In this document: positions 9,101 to 14,776 of the stretch, in pieces | How the letters are laid out: every line of letters starts with the position of its first letter | Numbering within the stretch: the first letter of the stretch is position 1 | NCBI GenBank assembly: GCA_028694875.1 | Contig: JAQVKB010000003.1 | Span: 1 to 19,828 of the forward strand | Direction of reading: 5' to 3' | Source of the DNA: Candidatus Izemoplasmatales bacterium | GTDB taxonomy: Bacteria; Bacillota_I; Bacilli_A; Izemoplasmatales; Hujiaoplasmataceae | DNA: 19,828 nt | Notes under the pieces: model-generated | What the model saw: the letters and a program-made list of their open reading frames with translations, nothing else | Told to the model about the DNA's origin: nothing | The model's database searches: none | Made by a program: the position numbers and the translations under genes

Positions 9101-9330
9101 AGGATGGAATATACTACTTTGAAACATCGAGCGATATCGATATCTTCGGTTTTCTCTTTGACGGAAATCAAATTATTGTGACTTATGATGATAACTCAGG
9201 AGTGGACCAAAATTTCTATATTCAATACAACTTGGCAGCTGGAGAATATCAGGTCTATGTGGTTGGGATCGACGATTTCGTTCAAGGAGATTTTTCCCTC
9301 TCGTTTGAATATCTTGGATCCTTGGAGTAA
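3103..9330 (+). CDS. Giant repeat-rich surface lipoprotein (RCC1-like, tandem repeats, PPC/InlB-like C-terminus)
   Basis: 2075 residues starting at ATG 3103, preceded by AGGGGGAA at 3089-3096. An upstream in-frame TTG (3052) lies in a leader hairpin and has no ribosome-binding site. The N-terminus MKRRFF...LLAMAGC is a lipoprotein signal with the lipidated Cys at 21. A Thr-rich linker (about 26-122) contains APTTTTTTV repeats. Next come an InlB-like beta module (124-195) and a degenerate RCC1-like beta-propeller (205-530; clearest match GYNEYGILGLGEE). About 13 divergent repeats of ~78 residues fill 632-1646; each has a Y.D...T.P-like turn and ends in a tlYv.v-like strand. The end has three PPC-like domains starting near Cys1649, Cys1814 and Cys1978, separated by two InlB/Listeria-Bacteroides repeats (each with GF.F.GWS). 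The chain is very rich in Asp, Glu and Tyr. No enzyme motif was seen. An adhesin or matrix protein tethered to the outer membrane face is likely. It appears monocistronic. Confidence 0.9.
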   Translation: MKRRFFYFVLFFFSLLAMAGCDFITNPPTTTSSTTTTTLSSSDTSSTTTTTQEISSTTTSTTTVTTTTIPSTTTTTTVAPTTTTTTFAPTTTTTTVAPTTTTTTTVAPTTTTTTITTTVDVGQDVGYTVIVHLGPDYELKLFLPDGSTMDDVTAKIDSTYLDYVLGWYYDDLYTNPVLTTDLIQQDTELFAKPSDYRLVFYHSIEEVSVFKLIDDYVLSTEGQLYLWERSIYNLERGENDYLLSPLNLEFDLYSDEVFVDILAYDNYTIMLQTNYHRTFMYGYNEYGILGLGEEENNDPISVNLEDVLPLGSGETIVSANLYDAAVIVSTSLNHVYLWGALPNFNLESFEIITPMDISSEFNLQDGESFLMNMFDYENTWPLTISTNLRTWAFTTMIETYLGTDLGDSMFYDVSELTSNSIRPAVTVIQPFYNFVYITQEGMVYLYTDEELVTSQIPLEIDETIDGFYGGGLVFTSQGRLIIVNNLDDYTDITSDVLHEGETVIDIYENGYYILIVTSENRYISVDYDEFEDVTFSFFEEGLTIDDLYNQFPFPYLIHDGIAYEFDWDEFYDYHFVGWTTDIQVYALSDTPTVEELGDIPWLVDGWMNQNGEMVPSGTAITADLSLIYHFTSTVRVYMDIEDEDGNYLGYERFVIGETIDQEDFIYEIPYGYELTGITWNGQDIPFGTKLIEDLSYYPFELTLTPLPMEEVTVIALDELGAEIDRSVINIVSGDYLNAIEYFYELDIRTHTVNGLYMDANWTTPLDCFMIVNGTMTIYAKLETLEPMTVHVLIPQISDSPIDVLYYSHSYSEELMIRNEMISQFGLQNVAWFDGFYADAELNQTIDFDEIQDGDTVYASFFFAFEIEAYGYNVDDDTTSEAFIYAQGNDPYEAIFVRIQDYYYDCDILGIWLDEEYTIPLTPTNAMTVALSQLYFQYQEASLTQLTVHFVDEFTREEISSMTWDFYSNQYLYQLWYYLSEDFVPTDYQFYLDQDLENLYESPLVLDATELYVSVRYAQEYQLTVYLNDDLDHPIQLNVLENQPRWINDLFEEIETQYGMMINDYRFYTNPEHTVRFYDYYEALLEDTTLYLTVTFYTPVSLTLVFPDGDFESFTLTVNGYFPEDSYWFAQEFLSPLVGMFTDFYANIYLDEAMTIPFDFDQIDDVETAYVRMYIQNLDMVPVVVHFVGEYTGQQTFAFQNGNEIDDWNMRSYLSRLMPENDLVVSLFLDEDLTQEYDWESAYDGMELWANVESIVLSQVTFDFVNPLFPDFVKIYDDIFYLYPDMMWDVLANSGLNPDDYYAVFYADSALTMELEEGSYSEYDTIYVVITPYITWTVTINFVDDVLPSFSFGIRDGNYFDSDIILNYIYWNGIYDFEINIVSVTDDIDLWDTQYGQDFTIVVEILIAGDYQAQILIYTPTHDLIESFVFQGYGSDPYAYFLDNMIWYSYDGYLFDSAWLDEEMTIPLLDSTPFFEGTLVPIYIKTIADGPCDLNIHLIDPYTNDEFEVFVYSTFISYDLWSVTYHLPENYVVYDRDVYLDSNMQEYYVGGFVGSIRDIYVYVTLDHEVTIQFEFPIEGFDPLFVTFYSMDDVWHDYVYDYVTSLTSESIMSMDYYLDVNFEYYFEGDFDEVTTLYVQVGYFSNEVYTDCVPGVTYTMNPGDQFIFEITIDLDGVYAMYTMSSFDTYGILYDENISYITEDDDAGLNVNFQIKMDLEAGTYILYVIGYDEYEHGDFVLYVDSEGSAQYIVTFYDVNENILSEQYLQSGEDAIAPEPPMIEGFSFLGWSENYTNVHQNLHIYPYYFETVELLTENCVPGTTYTMTPGDRFLYEITIPESGNYRIYTSSDIDTYGFLINQTSIFMDEDDDSGEGLNFEFDFYLEAGVYFVYVQGFDKFEEGDFVLLVDQGVSGYTVRFYDISGESFSEQIVGVGEDAIAPDMPEVTGFVFAGWSSDYRNIQSDMEIYAVYFYQPGSIYVDCVPDTTYSMNPGDIFVYSFTILEDGIYYFETSSDIDIFGFLFDGNQIIVTYDDNSGVDQNFYIQYNLAAGEYQVYVVGIDDFVQGDFSLSFEYLGSLE
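3315..3447 (+). repeat. 27-30 bp tandem repeats encoding the Thr-rich linker
   Basis: Units encoding TTTTTTVAP or TTTTTTFAP recur with [G/T]TTGCGCC at 3334, 3361, 3388 and 3418, giving periods of 27, 27 and 30 bp. All are multiples of three, so copy-number change alters linker length without a frameshift. Confidence 0.85.
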
Positions 9331-9359
9331 TCGACTGTTTTCTCCTCAATCATTCGTTT

Positions 9360-9389
9360 AAAGGCACGGGAATTACCCGTGCCTTTTTC
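9360..9389 (+). terminator. Rho-independent terminator after the giant lipoprotein gene
   Basis: A perfect 11-bp stem (AAAGGCACGGG at 9360-9370 with CCCGTGCCTTT at 9376-9386), loop AATTA, followed by a T tract. Confidence 0.95.
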
Positions 9390-9430
9390 TCATTCAAATG
9401 TTGATTTTTCATTCTATCGCAGACCCTCTC

Positions 9431-9449
9431 TTTGATTTTTTCAATCAAA
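9431..9449. repeat. Inverted repeat upstream of the lamin-tail lipoprotein promoter
   Basis: TTTGATT (9431-9437) and AATCAAA (9443-9449) form a 7-bp dyad with a 5-bp centre, 40 bp upstream of the -10 element. It could be an operator. It is AT-rich and short. Confidence 0.25.
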
Positions 9450-9486
9450 TTTCTTGGAATGGGGTAGATGGTTTTATCGCGATTTA

Positions 9487-9495
9487 TGATATAAT
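9487..9495 (+). promoter_or_regulatory. Extended -10 promoter of the lamin-tail lipoprotein gene
   Basis: TGATATAAT at 9487-9495 is a full extended -10 element. No good -35 lies 16-18 bp upstream, as expected for this promoter class. The start codon is about 30 bp downstream. Confidence 0.75.
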
Positions 9496-9525
9496 ATAGA
9501 TACTCGATTCAAAGGAGATTTGAAC

Positions 9526-11406
9526 ATGAAGAAAAAAGTTTTTTTTCTCTTTGCGGCGCTGATTCTAGCGTTCTCACTTGCGGCGTGTGATCAAAAGACG
9601 ACAACCACGACGTCTTCAGATACCACAACCACTACCACCACATTAAGTTCAGAAACCACCACCACAACAACTTCGGAAACGACAACCACGACAACAACCA
9701 CGTCGCTTCAAACTTGGCTTCAAGGCGTTGCCGATGCCTATGTGATTGATGACTTAACGGGAATTGAAGGAGACTTCTATTTGCCAGCGGAAATTGGGGA
9801 TGTGACGATTTCTTGGTCCACTTCCAATAGTGCCATCATTTCTGTAGCGACAGGCGCATCCTTGCATGAAGCAGGTCTCTATTATTTGGCGACAGTCACA
9901 AGACCGAATGCTGGACAAAACAATTCGATTGTGTTGATTTCCGCCGTATTCCATTTTGGCGAGCTCACGGTCACTCGCAGTTTTACTGCGACCGTTCTCG
10001 CCCAAACCATTGAAGTCAACAATTCGATTTTCTTAGCCCATGCGAACGCTACCGTCGATGGAACCGTTTCGGTATCGGGTGTTGTGTATGGACTTTATAA
10101 ATATGGTTACTTCCTTGTGGATGACACCGGTTCCTTCATCAGTGTCTATTATTCTGCCGCAAGCACCACAAATTTACCGAATGTGGTCGTAGGCGACAAA
10201 GTTTCCTTAACTGGAACCTATGCACAATATCACAATCTCTATCAATTGAAAGATCCTTCGGTGTATACCTTTGTTTCTTCCGGTAACGATGTCGATGTGA
10301 CGCCAGTTGTACTCACCGATGCGACCGACATTCTGTCACTTAGCACAACGGACAAATATTTGAATGGTCAAGTCTACACGGTTACCGCGACTTTGACGCA
10401 ACAAGCGCAAGGAACGTATACCAATTTCTATTTGGTCTATCAAGATACCCGTGTTGCGACCATCTATTACAATAGCCCCGCGGCTTCGCTCGCGGCACTC
10501 CTTCCATATGTAGGACAAGTCGTGACATTAAATCTCATATACTACACCTACTATGAAGATGGATCCAGTTTGTTGGAAACCGGTGTTCCGGAATTCTGGT
10601 TTGTCTTTGAAGGTTCGGATGAGGACATCCAAGCTTCCGGGATGACCGATGAAGCGAAACTTGCGATTGATTTGGCGAAGATTGCGGAATCGGGCAATGT
10701 CTTAGAAACCTATGCGCTTCCGGAATTCAGTTTCGCAACCGTCTCGAATGTGGTCATTGCGACCGAACTCGAAAACAATCTGACCTATAATGCCGGCGCG
10801 TTCACCGTCACTCGTCCCACGGAAGACCTCACGGGAACCGTGACAATCACGTTGACAGTGGGAGAAGTCAGTGACGATGTTGTTGTGACATTGACTTTGA
10901 AAGCCAATTCGACTTCGACGACTACTGGCGATGACTTGTTCTTCTCGCAATACGTGGAAGGAACTTCTTACAATAAATACCTCGAGATTTTTAATCCAAC
11001 TGGCCAAACTGTCGATTTGAGTGAGTATACCATCGAGATTTATCAGCAAAAGGACGTTGCAGCAACGACTCCTTTAGTAGTTGAACTTTCTGGCAGTCTT
11101 GCTGCAGGCGATGTTATCGTCTATGGAAATTCAGGTGGTACGATTTTTACTCCAGATGTTTTCAATAACACCATTTGTAACTTCAATGGCAATGACATTT
11201 TAGTCCTCAAACACAATGGTGTTGTTATTGATTCGATTGGGCAAGTAGGAATATTAACAGTATTTTCTGCAGACGTCACCTTAATACGTAAATCTTCGAT
11301 TTCCGCTGGCGATACTGATCCATTTGATGTTTATGATGTGGCATCACAGTGGGATACATATAGCGTTGACAGTGCTGAGGGCCTTGGTTCTCACACCATG
11401 GACTAG
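9526..11406 (+). CDS. Surface lipoprotein with Ig-like, OB-fold and lamin-tail domains
   Basis: 626 residues. ATG 9526 is preferred over TTG 9520 because AAAGGAG (9511-9517) is 8 bp before it and MKKKVFF...SLAAC is a standard lipoprotein signal (lipidated Cys21). A Thr/Ser linker (about 24-62) leads to an Ig-like module (about 64-165, with ISWSTSNSAIISV). A YhcR-like OB-fold follows (about 175-260; YGYFLVDDTGSFISVYY), then a second OB-like region (about 270-365) and another Ig-like module (about 370-460). A C-terminal lamin-tail (LTD) domain spans about 465-600, recognised by FFSQYVEGTSYNKYLEIFNP and the VDLSEYTIEIY strand. In known proteins, LTD and OB-fold modules often accompany secreted nucleases. 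No catalytic motif is seen here, so it is more likely a nucleic-acid-binding or scaffold protein. It converges on the endonuclease I gene. The LTD-coding part is clearly more AT-rich than the preceding Ig part. Confidence 0.88.
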   Translation: MKKKVFFLFAALILAFSLAACDQKTTTTTSSDTTTTTTTLSSETTTTTTSETTTTTTTTSLQTWLQGVADAYVIDDLTGIEGDFYLPAEIGDVTISWSTSNSAIISVATGASLHEAGLYYLATVTRPNAGQNNSIVLISAVFHFGELTVTRSFTATVLAQTIEVNNSIFLAHANATVDGTVSVSGVVYGLYKYGYFLVDDTGSFISVYYSAASTTNLPNVVVGDKVSLTGTYAQYHNLYQLKDPSVYTFVSSGNDVDVTPVVLTDATDILSLSTTDKYLNGQVYTVTATLTQQAQGTYTNFYLVYQDTRVATIYYNSPAASLAALLPYVGQVVTLNLIYYTYYEDGSSLLETGVPEFWFVFEGSDEDIQASGMTDEAKLAIDLAKIAESGNVLETYALPEFSFATVSNVVIATELENNLTYNAGAFTVTRPTEDLTGTVTITLTVGEVSDDVVVTLTLKANSTSTTTGDDLFFSQYVEGTSYNKYLEIFNPTGQTVDLSEYTIEIYQQKDVAATTPLVVELSGSLAAGDVIVYGNSGGTIFTPDVFNNTICNFNGNDILVLKHNGVVIDSIGQVGILTVFSADVTLIRKSSISAGDTDPFDVYDVASQWDTYSVDSAEGLGSHTMD

Positions 11407-11423
11407 TTCCAAAACAAAATCAC

Positions 11424-11462
11424 GAAAAAAGAGGAAGCCAATTTGGTTTCCTCTTTTGTTTG
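11424..11462. terminator. Bidirectional terminator between convergent lipoprotein genes
   Basis: A 13-15 bp stem (11427-11441 with 11443-11457, one G-T wobble) has TTTTGTTT on the + side and a run of T on the - side (AAAAAA at 11425-11430 read in reverse). It serves both flanking genes. Confidence 0.92.
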
Positions 11463-11470
11463 ATTGAAGT

Positions 11471-12574
11471 TTAGTTGCCCCAGATTAAGTCCACAAATTC
11501 AGGATAATCAATGTAGGGGTTCCGATTGTGTTGATACGATTGAATCACATCGTTGCGATGTCTTTCAAAGTCATCGACAGGATCGAGATCGTTCCATGCC
11601 AACAAGACGCTGAGATAGCCCATTTGATGAACGCCAGGTGTCGTATCATCGATGACTTCCAAAACAGAATACATGGTCATCATATAGAGAAGGATACGCG
11701 CGATATCGCCTTTGACTTCATCTCTCGGTTCGAAACAATCCGCGTCGGTATAATCATTGAAGATTTTGTTTCCACGAGACGAGTTGACAACGGGATCGGA
11801 AGGCTTCAAGTTTTGAAGGTCCGATGCCATATTCACGGTGCTATTTTCTGCGGCCTCGCCCAATAACGATTGTGGAAAAACATGTTCTCGATTCCAAGTG
11901 ATGCCATCGTCCCAAGTTCCACTCACGGAAGTGCCTAAATACACAAGAATCAGCTTACTCGTATTGGCAGGGTCACGATCGGTGACAGCCAAAGCGGTTC
12001 TAGCGGTGCCATAATCGACGCCTGCAAAGCCGGTATTGATGATATCGTGGAGTTCATCAAACAACACAGTACCAGTCATTCCTTGAGCCGAAAGATAATA
12101 TGTCATCGTAATGTCGAGGTTCGTGTCGACGTCGAGGATGGTCACAGGGATTGTCGTTTCAAGTCCTAAGAACGAGACGGTGACAGTGATATTACCAGCT
12201 ACAGAATTCGTATATCCGGATAATGTATATGCGGTGGAATCCAAAATAATGACTGCGCCACTCGATTTGTGGAGTGCGACGGTGATGAGTGAGGTATCAA
12301 ATGGTTGATAACGATTGAAGACAAGGTCACCATCGTAGCTCACGACCAAAGATTCATTCGCGTTCGACGTCGTCACGATGGTCGTTGTCGATGTCGTCGT
12401 AGTGGTTGTGGTGGTCGTATCAGAACTGATTGTCACCGTGGTGGTTGTGGTAGTATCGGATGTGGACTGCGATGTTGTGGTCGTAGTTGTCGTTACGGTG
12501 TCGCAACCCACGGCGGCGAACAAAATGATCGCGGCTAATCCGAAAAATACTAGTTTTTTCAAAAGTCCCTTCAT
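11471..12574 (-). CDS. Lipoprotein endonuclease I family (His-Me finger) nuclease
   Basis: 367 residues. The N-terminal MKGLLKKLVFF...FAAVGC is a lipoprotein signal (lipidated Cys24), followed by a Thr-rich linker (about 26-70), a Big_3-like Ig domain (about 75-155; TLSGYTNSVAGNITVTV) and an endonuclease I domain (about 160-365). The catalytic signature WNREHVFPQS (227-236) gives the metal ligand Glu230 and general base His231. DLQNLKPSDPVVNSSRGN supplies the second metal ligand Asn264, matching the E-H...N set of Vvn/EndA-type nucleases. KGDIARILLYMMTMY is the conserved helix after the core. Members cut DNA, and often RNA, without sequence specificity. The lipid anchor would place the enzyme on the outer membrane face. 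The start has AAGGAAG 8 bp upstream on the minus strand. The gene appears monocistronic. Confidence 0.93.
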   Translation of the reverse strand: MKGLLKKLVFFGLAAIILFAAVGCDTVTTTTTTTSQSTSDTTTTTTVTISSDTTTTTTTTTSTTTIVTTSNANESLVVSYDGDLVFNRYQPFDTSLITVALHKSSGAVIILDSTAYTLSGYTNSVAGNITVTVSFLGLETTIPVTILDVDTNLDITMTYYLSAQGMTGTVLFDELHDIINTGFAGVDYGTARTALAVTDRDPANTSKLILVYLGTSVSGTWDDGITWNREHVFPQSLLGEAAENSTVNMASDLQNLKPSDPVVNSSRGNKIFNDYTDADCFEPRDEVKGDIARILLYMMTMYSVLEVIDDTTPGVHQMGYLSVLLAWNDLDPVDDFERHRNDVIQSYQHNRNPYIDYPEFVDLIWGN

Positions 12575-12610
12575 GGATAAAGCTTCCTTTTCTTAGTGTC
12601 GGTGATAATC

Positions 12611-12619
12611 ATTATATCA
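12611..12619 (-). promoter_or_regulatory. Extended -10 promoter of the endonuclease I gene
   Basis: Read on the minus strand, this is TGATATAAT, an extended -10 element 37 bp from the start codon. No strong -35 is visible. It lies back to back with the DHH operon promoter. Confidence 0.72.
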
Positions 12620-12680
12620 CACTCTACTTGAATAAAAAAGGGGCAATTCTTTGCAATTCCAACACCTCCTGAGCATCTCC

Positions 12681-12709
12681 TTGGAAAAATGTTCGGCATG
12701 TGATATAAT
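12681..12709 (+). promoter_or_regulatory. Promoter of the DHH phosphoesterase operon
   Basis: TTGGAA (12681-12686), a 17-bp spacer, and TATAAT (12704-12709) with the extended TG at 12701-12702. Confidence 0.88.
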
Positions 12710-12735
12710 GAACTACTAAGCCCAAGGAGGTTCCC

Positions 12736-13680
12736 ATGATTCAAGCCATCCATCAAGCGATTCTCGCCCATGATAAAATCATTGTGGCAAGACATAAAAA
12801 TCCAGATTTGGACGCGTATGGTTCTCAATTTGGGATGTATTACGCGCTAAAAAACGCCTTTCCAGAGAAACAAATCTTTGCGATTGGCGATACCAATGCC
12901 CTCAATCGTTTTGAACCTTTTGAAGAGGCTACGAAGGAATTATTCGAAGGTTCGCTTTACTTGATGCTCGATACTGTCGCAATTCAAATGATTGGCAATG
13001 ATTGGCATACATACGCGAAGACCGTTGTGCTCATCGACCATCATCAAAATGACCCTGATATTCCTTATGAATTGTATTGGAAAGATACGACATCGTCTTC
13101 GACATCTGAACTGGTGTTCTTGTTCTTAGAAGGTGCAAAGATTCCAATCACACCAGATAGTGCAAGAGCCATCTTTATGGGCATTGTCGGAGACACCGGA
13201 AGATTCATGTTCTCGACTTCCTCTCGAACGCTCTTGGTCGCATCCAAGCTTGCGGAGATTGGTGTCAATATGAAAGAAATTTACGGTGGAATGTACACAG
13301 AAAGCCTCTCATCCAAACAAATGAAAGCGGCCTATTTCCATTCCATCACGATCACTCCTCAAGGAGTCGGATACCGCAAGAACGACCAAGCCTTTCTCGA
13401 TGAATTCCATGTTGATGCTCACGCCGCGAGTCGCGGGTTGGTATCGCAAATGTCCGGCATCGAGGAAATTCCGATTTGGGTAAACTTTACATACGACAAA
13501 TCCATCGACCAAATCCTATGTGAAATCCGTTCCCGCGACAAAATCGTATTGGACGTTGCCAAAGCACACGGAGGTGGCGGACATCCCACCGCTTGCGGAT
13601 GTCGCGTCGCCACATGGGAAGAGACCGATGTCATCATCAATGAATTAAACCAACTATTGGAGGAAACAAACCATGGATAA
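12736..13680 (+). CDS. DHH/DHHA1 phosphoesterase, NrnA-like, first copy
   Basis: 314 residues, the usual length for NrnA. The DHH core shows motif I HKNPDLDAYGS (His20, Asp24, Asp26), Asp79 in LMLDT, the DHH triad Asp101-His102-His103, and GDTGRF with Asp153. The C-terminal DHHA1 domain has GGGGHPTACG (279-288, His283). All Mn2+ ligands expected of the family are present. Family members hydrolyse short oligonucleotides (nanoRNA) to mononucleotides and dephosphorylate 3'-phosphoadenosine-5'-phosphate in the cytoplasm. Which substrate this copy prefers cannot be read from sequence. AAGGAGG (12724-12730) precedes ATG 12736. Its last 8 bases overlap the next gene. Confidence 0.93.
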   Translation: MIQAIHQAILAHDKIIVARHKNPDLDAYGSQFGMYYALKNAFPEKQIFAIGDTNALNRFEPFEEATKELFEGSLYLMLDTVAIQMIGNDWHTYAKTVVLIDHHQNDPDIPYELYWKDTTSSSTSELVFLFLEGAKIPITPDSARAIFMGIVGDTGRFMFSTSSRTLLVASKLAEIGVNMKEIYGGMYTESLSSKQMKAAYFHSITITPQGVGYRKNDQAFLDEFHVDAHAASRGLVSQMSGIEEIPIWVNFTYDKSIDQILCEIRSRDKIVLDVAKAHGGGGHPTACGCRVATWEETDVIINELNQLLEETNHG

Positions 13681-14629
13681 ACAACTCATTCTCAACAAAA
13701 TTATGGAATACAACACCATCATCATTCACATGCATCAGCGTCCCGATGGGGATTGTTACGGCGCGGGATTTGGACTCAAGAATATCTTGACGGAATCGTT
13801 CCCGGAAAAGAAGATCTATGTCGTGGGTGAAACCGCGGAATACGTCAAATTCATTGGCGATGTCGATACGATTCCTGATGAAACCTATCAAGGCGCACTT
13901 TCGATTGTCGTGGATACCGCGACACATGACCGCGTTGCGGATCAACGCTATTCCAAAGGCGCTTATGTCATCAAAATCGATCATCATCTCCCTGTCGATC
14001 AATATGGTGATTATCAATACGTCGATACGACCCGTCCAGCGACGTCGCAAATCATTTTGGAATTCTACATGGAATACATGGATATTTTGAAACTCAACAT
14101 GGATGCGGCGAGAGCACTGTATACAGGAATCATTACCGATACCGGAAGATTCAAATATCGCAGTGTGACCTCCGACACCTTTAAAGCCGTCGCTCATTTG
14201 TTGGACTTCGGTTTGGATTTTACACAAATCCTTTCGACGTTGGATGTTCGTAGTGAAAATCAAATGAAATTGCAAGGCTATGTTTTGCAAAACTTCGAAA
14301 AGACGCCGAATGGAGTTGCCTATATCAAATTAACGCCTGAAGTGATTCAAAAGTTTGGTGTTTCGTTAGAAGAAGCGACCTCGCTTGTCAATGAATTATC
14401 CGTCTTGGAAGATTGTCCAGTATGGATGTTGTTTGCGGAATACGAGAACCAAATTGTTCGCGCAAGAATCCGTTCGAAAGGACCCGCGATTGATCAACTC
14501 GCGAATCGTTATCAAGGTGGCGGTCATCCAATGGCATGTGGTGCCAACTTAGGAGACTGGGCAACCGTCGAAAAGATTTTGGCGGATGCGGACGAACTTG
14601 TCAAGAATTATAAACAATCACTTTCCTAG
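13673..14629 (+). CDS. DHH/DHHA1 phosphoesterase, NrnA-like, second copy
   Basis: 318 residues and clearly paralogous to the preceding gene along its whole length. It has HQRPDGDCYG (His21, Asp25, Asp27), VVDTA, IDHH (Asp103-His104-His105), ITDTGRFKYRS, and the DHHA1 signature GGGHPMACG (His285). The canonical RPDGD form of motif I makes it closer to textbook NrnA than copy one, which has NPDLD. The start codon lies inside the end of the upstream gene (ATGGATAA overlap) with GGAGG at 13659-13663, so translational coupling is likely. It probably degrades nanoRNA, short DNA or pAp. The two copies may divide substrates or form a heteromer; both are inference. Confidence 0.93.
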   Translation: MDKQLILNKIMEYNTIIIHMHQRPDGDCYGAGFGLKNILTESFPEKKIYVVGETAEYVKFIGDVDTIPDETYQGALSIVVDTATHDRVADQRYSKGAYVIKIDHHLPVDQYGDYQYVDTTRPATSQIILEFYMEYMDILKLNMDAARALYTGIITDTGRFKYRSVTSDTFKAVAHLLDFGLDFTQILSTLDVRSENQMKLQGYVLQNFEKTPNGVAYIKLTPEVIQKFGVSLEEATSLVNELSVLEDCPVWMLFAEYENQIVRARIRSKGPAIDQLANRYQGGGHPMACGANLGDWATVEKILADADELVKNYKQSLS

Positions 14630-14638
14630 ATTTTGTGT

Positions 14639-14663
14639 AAAGGGCCTGTAAGGCTCTTTTTTC
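14639..14663 (+). terminator. Rho-independent terminator after the DHH operon
   Basis: A 9-bp stem (14639-14647 with 14651-14659, one G-T wobble), loop GTA, and a run of six T. Confidence 0.85.
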
Positions 14664-14709
14664 TATTTTTCACAAAAATAACATCGATGAAAGTGTTTTC
14701 GGTTGTGGG

Positions 14710-14734
14710 AAATCCCTTTGGGATTTGTTATAAT
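14710..14734 (+). promoter_or_regulatory. Extended -10 promoter with overlapping inverted repeat, phosphate transporter gene
   Basis: The extended -10 TGTTATAAT occupies 14726-14734. Directly upstream and touching it is a perfect 7-bp dyad, AAATCCC-TTT-GGGATTT (14710-14726), where the -35/spacer would be. The best -35-like hexamer (TTGTGG, 14703-14708) is 20 bp away. The dyad could be a repressor or activator site; it would not be in the transcript. Confidence 0.6.
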
Positions 14735-14776
14735 AGGTGCGGTTTGAAACAGAAGACATATTCATCGGAGGATGAC

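Noticed and set aside
13637..14290. 217-codon open frame on the minus strand opposite the second DHH gene
   Set aside because: It lies wholly antisense to an intact, recognisable DHH enzyme and has no signal or domain pattern.
14633..14776. 48-residue N-terminal extension of the phosphate transporter
   Set aside because: It would be translated from the terminator and promoter region and lacks a ribosome-binding site; ATG 14777 has GGAGG and gives the normal family start.
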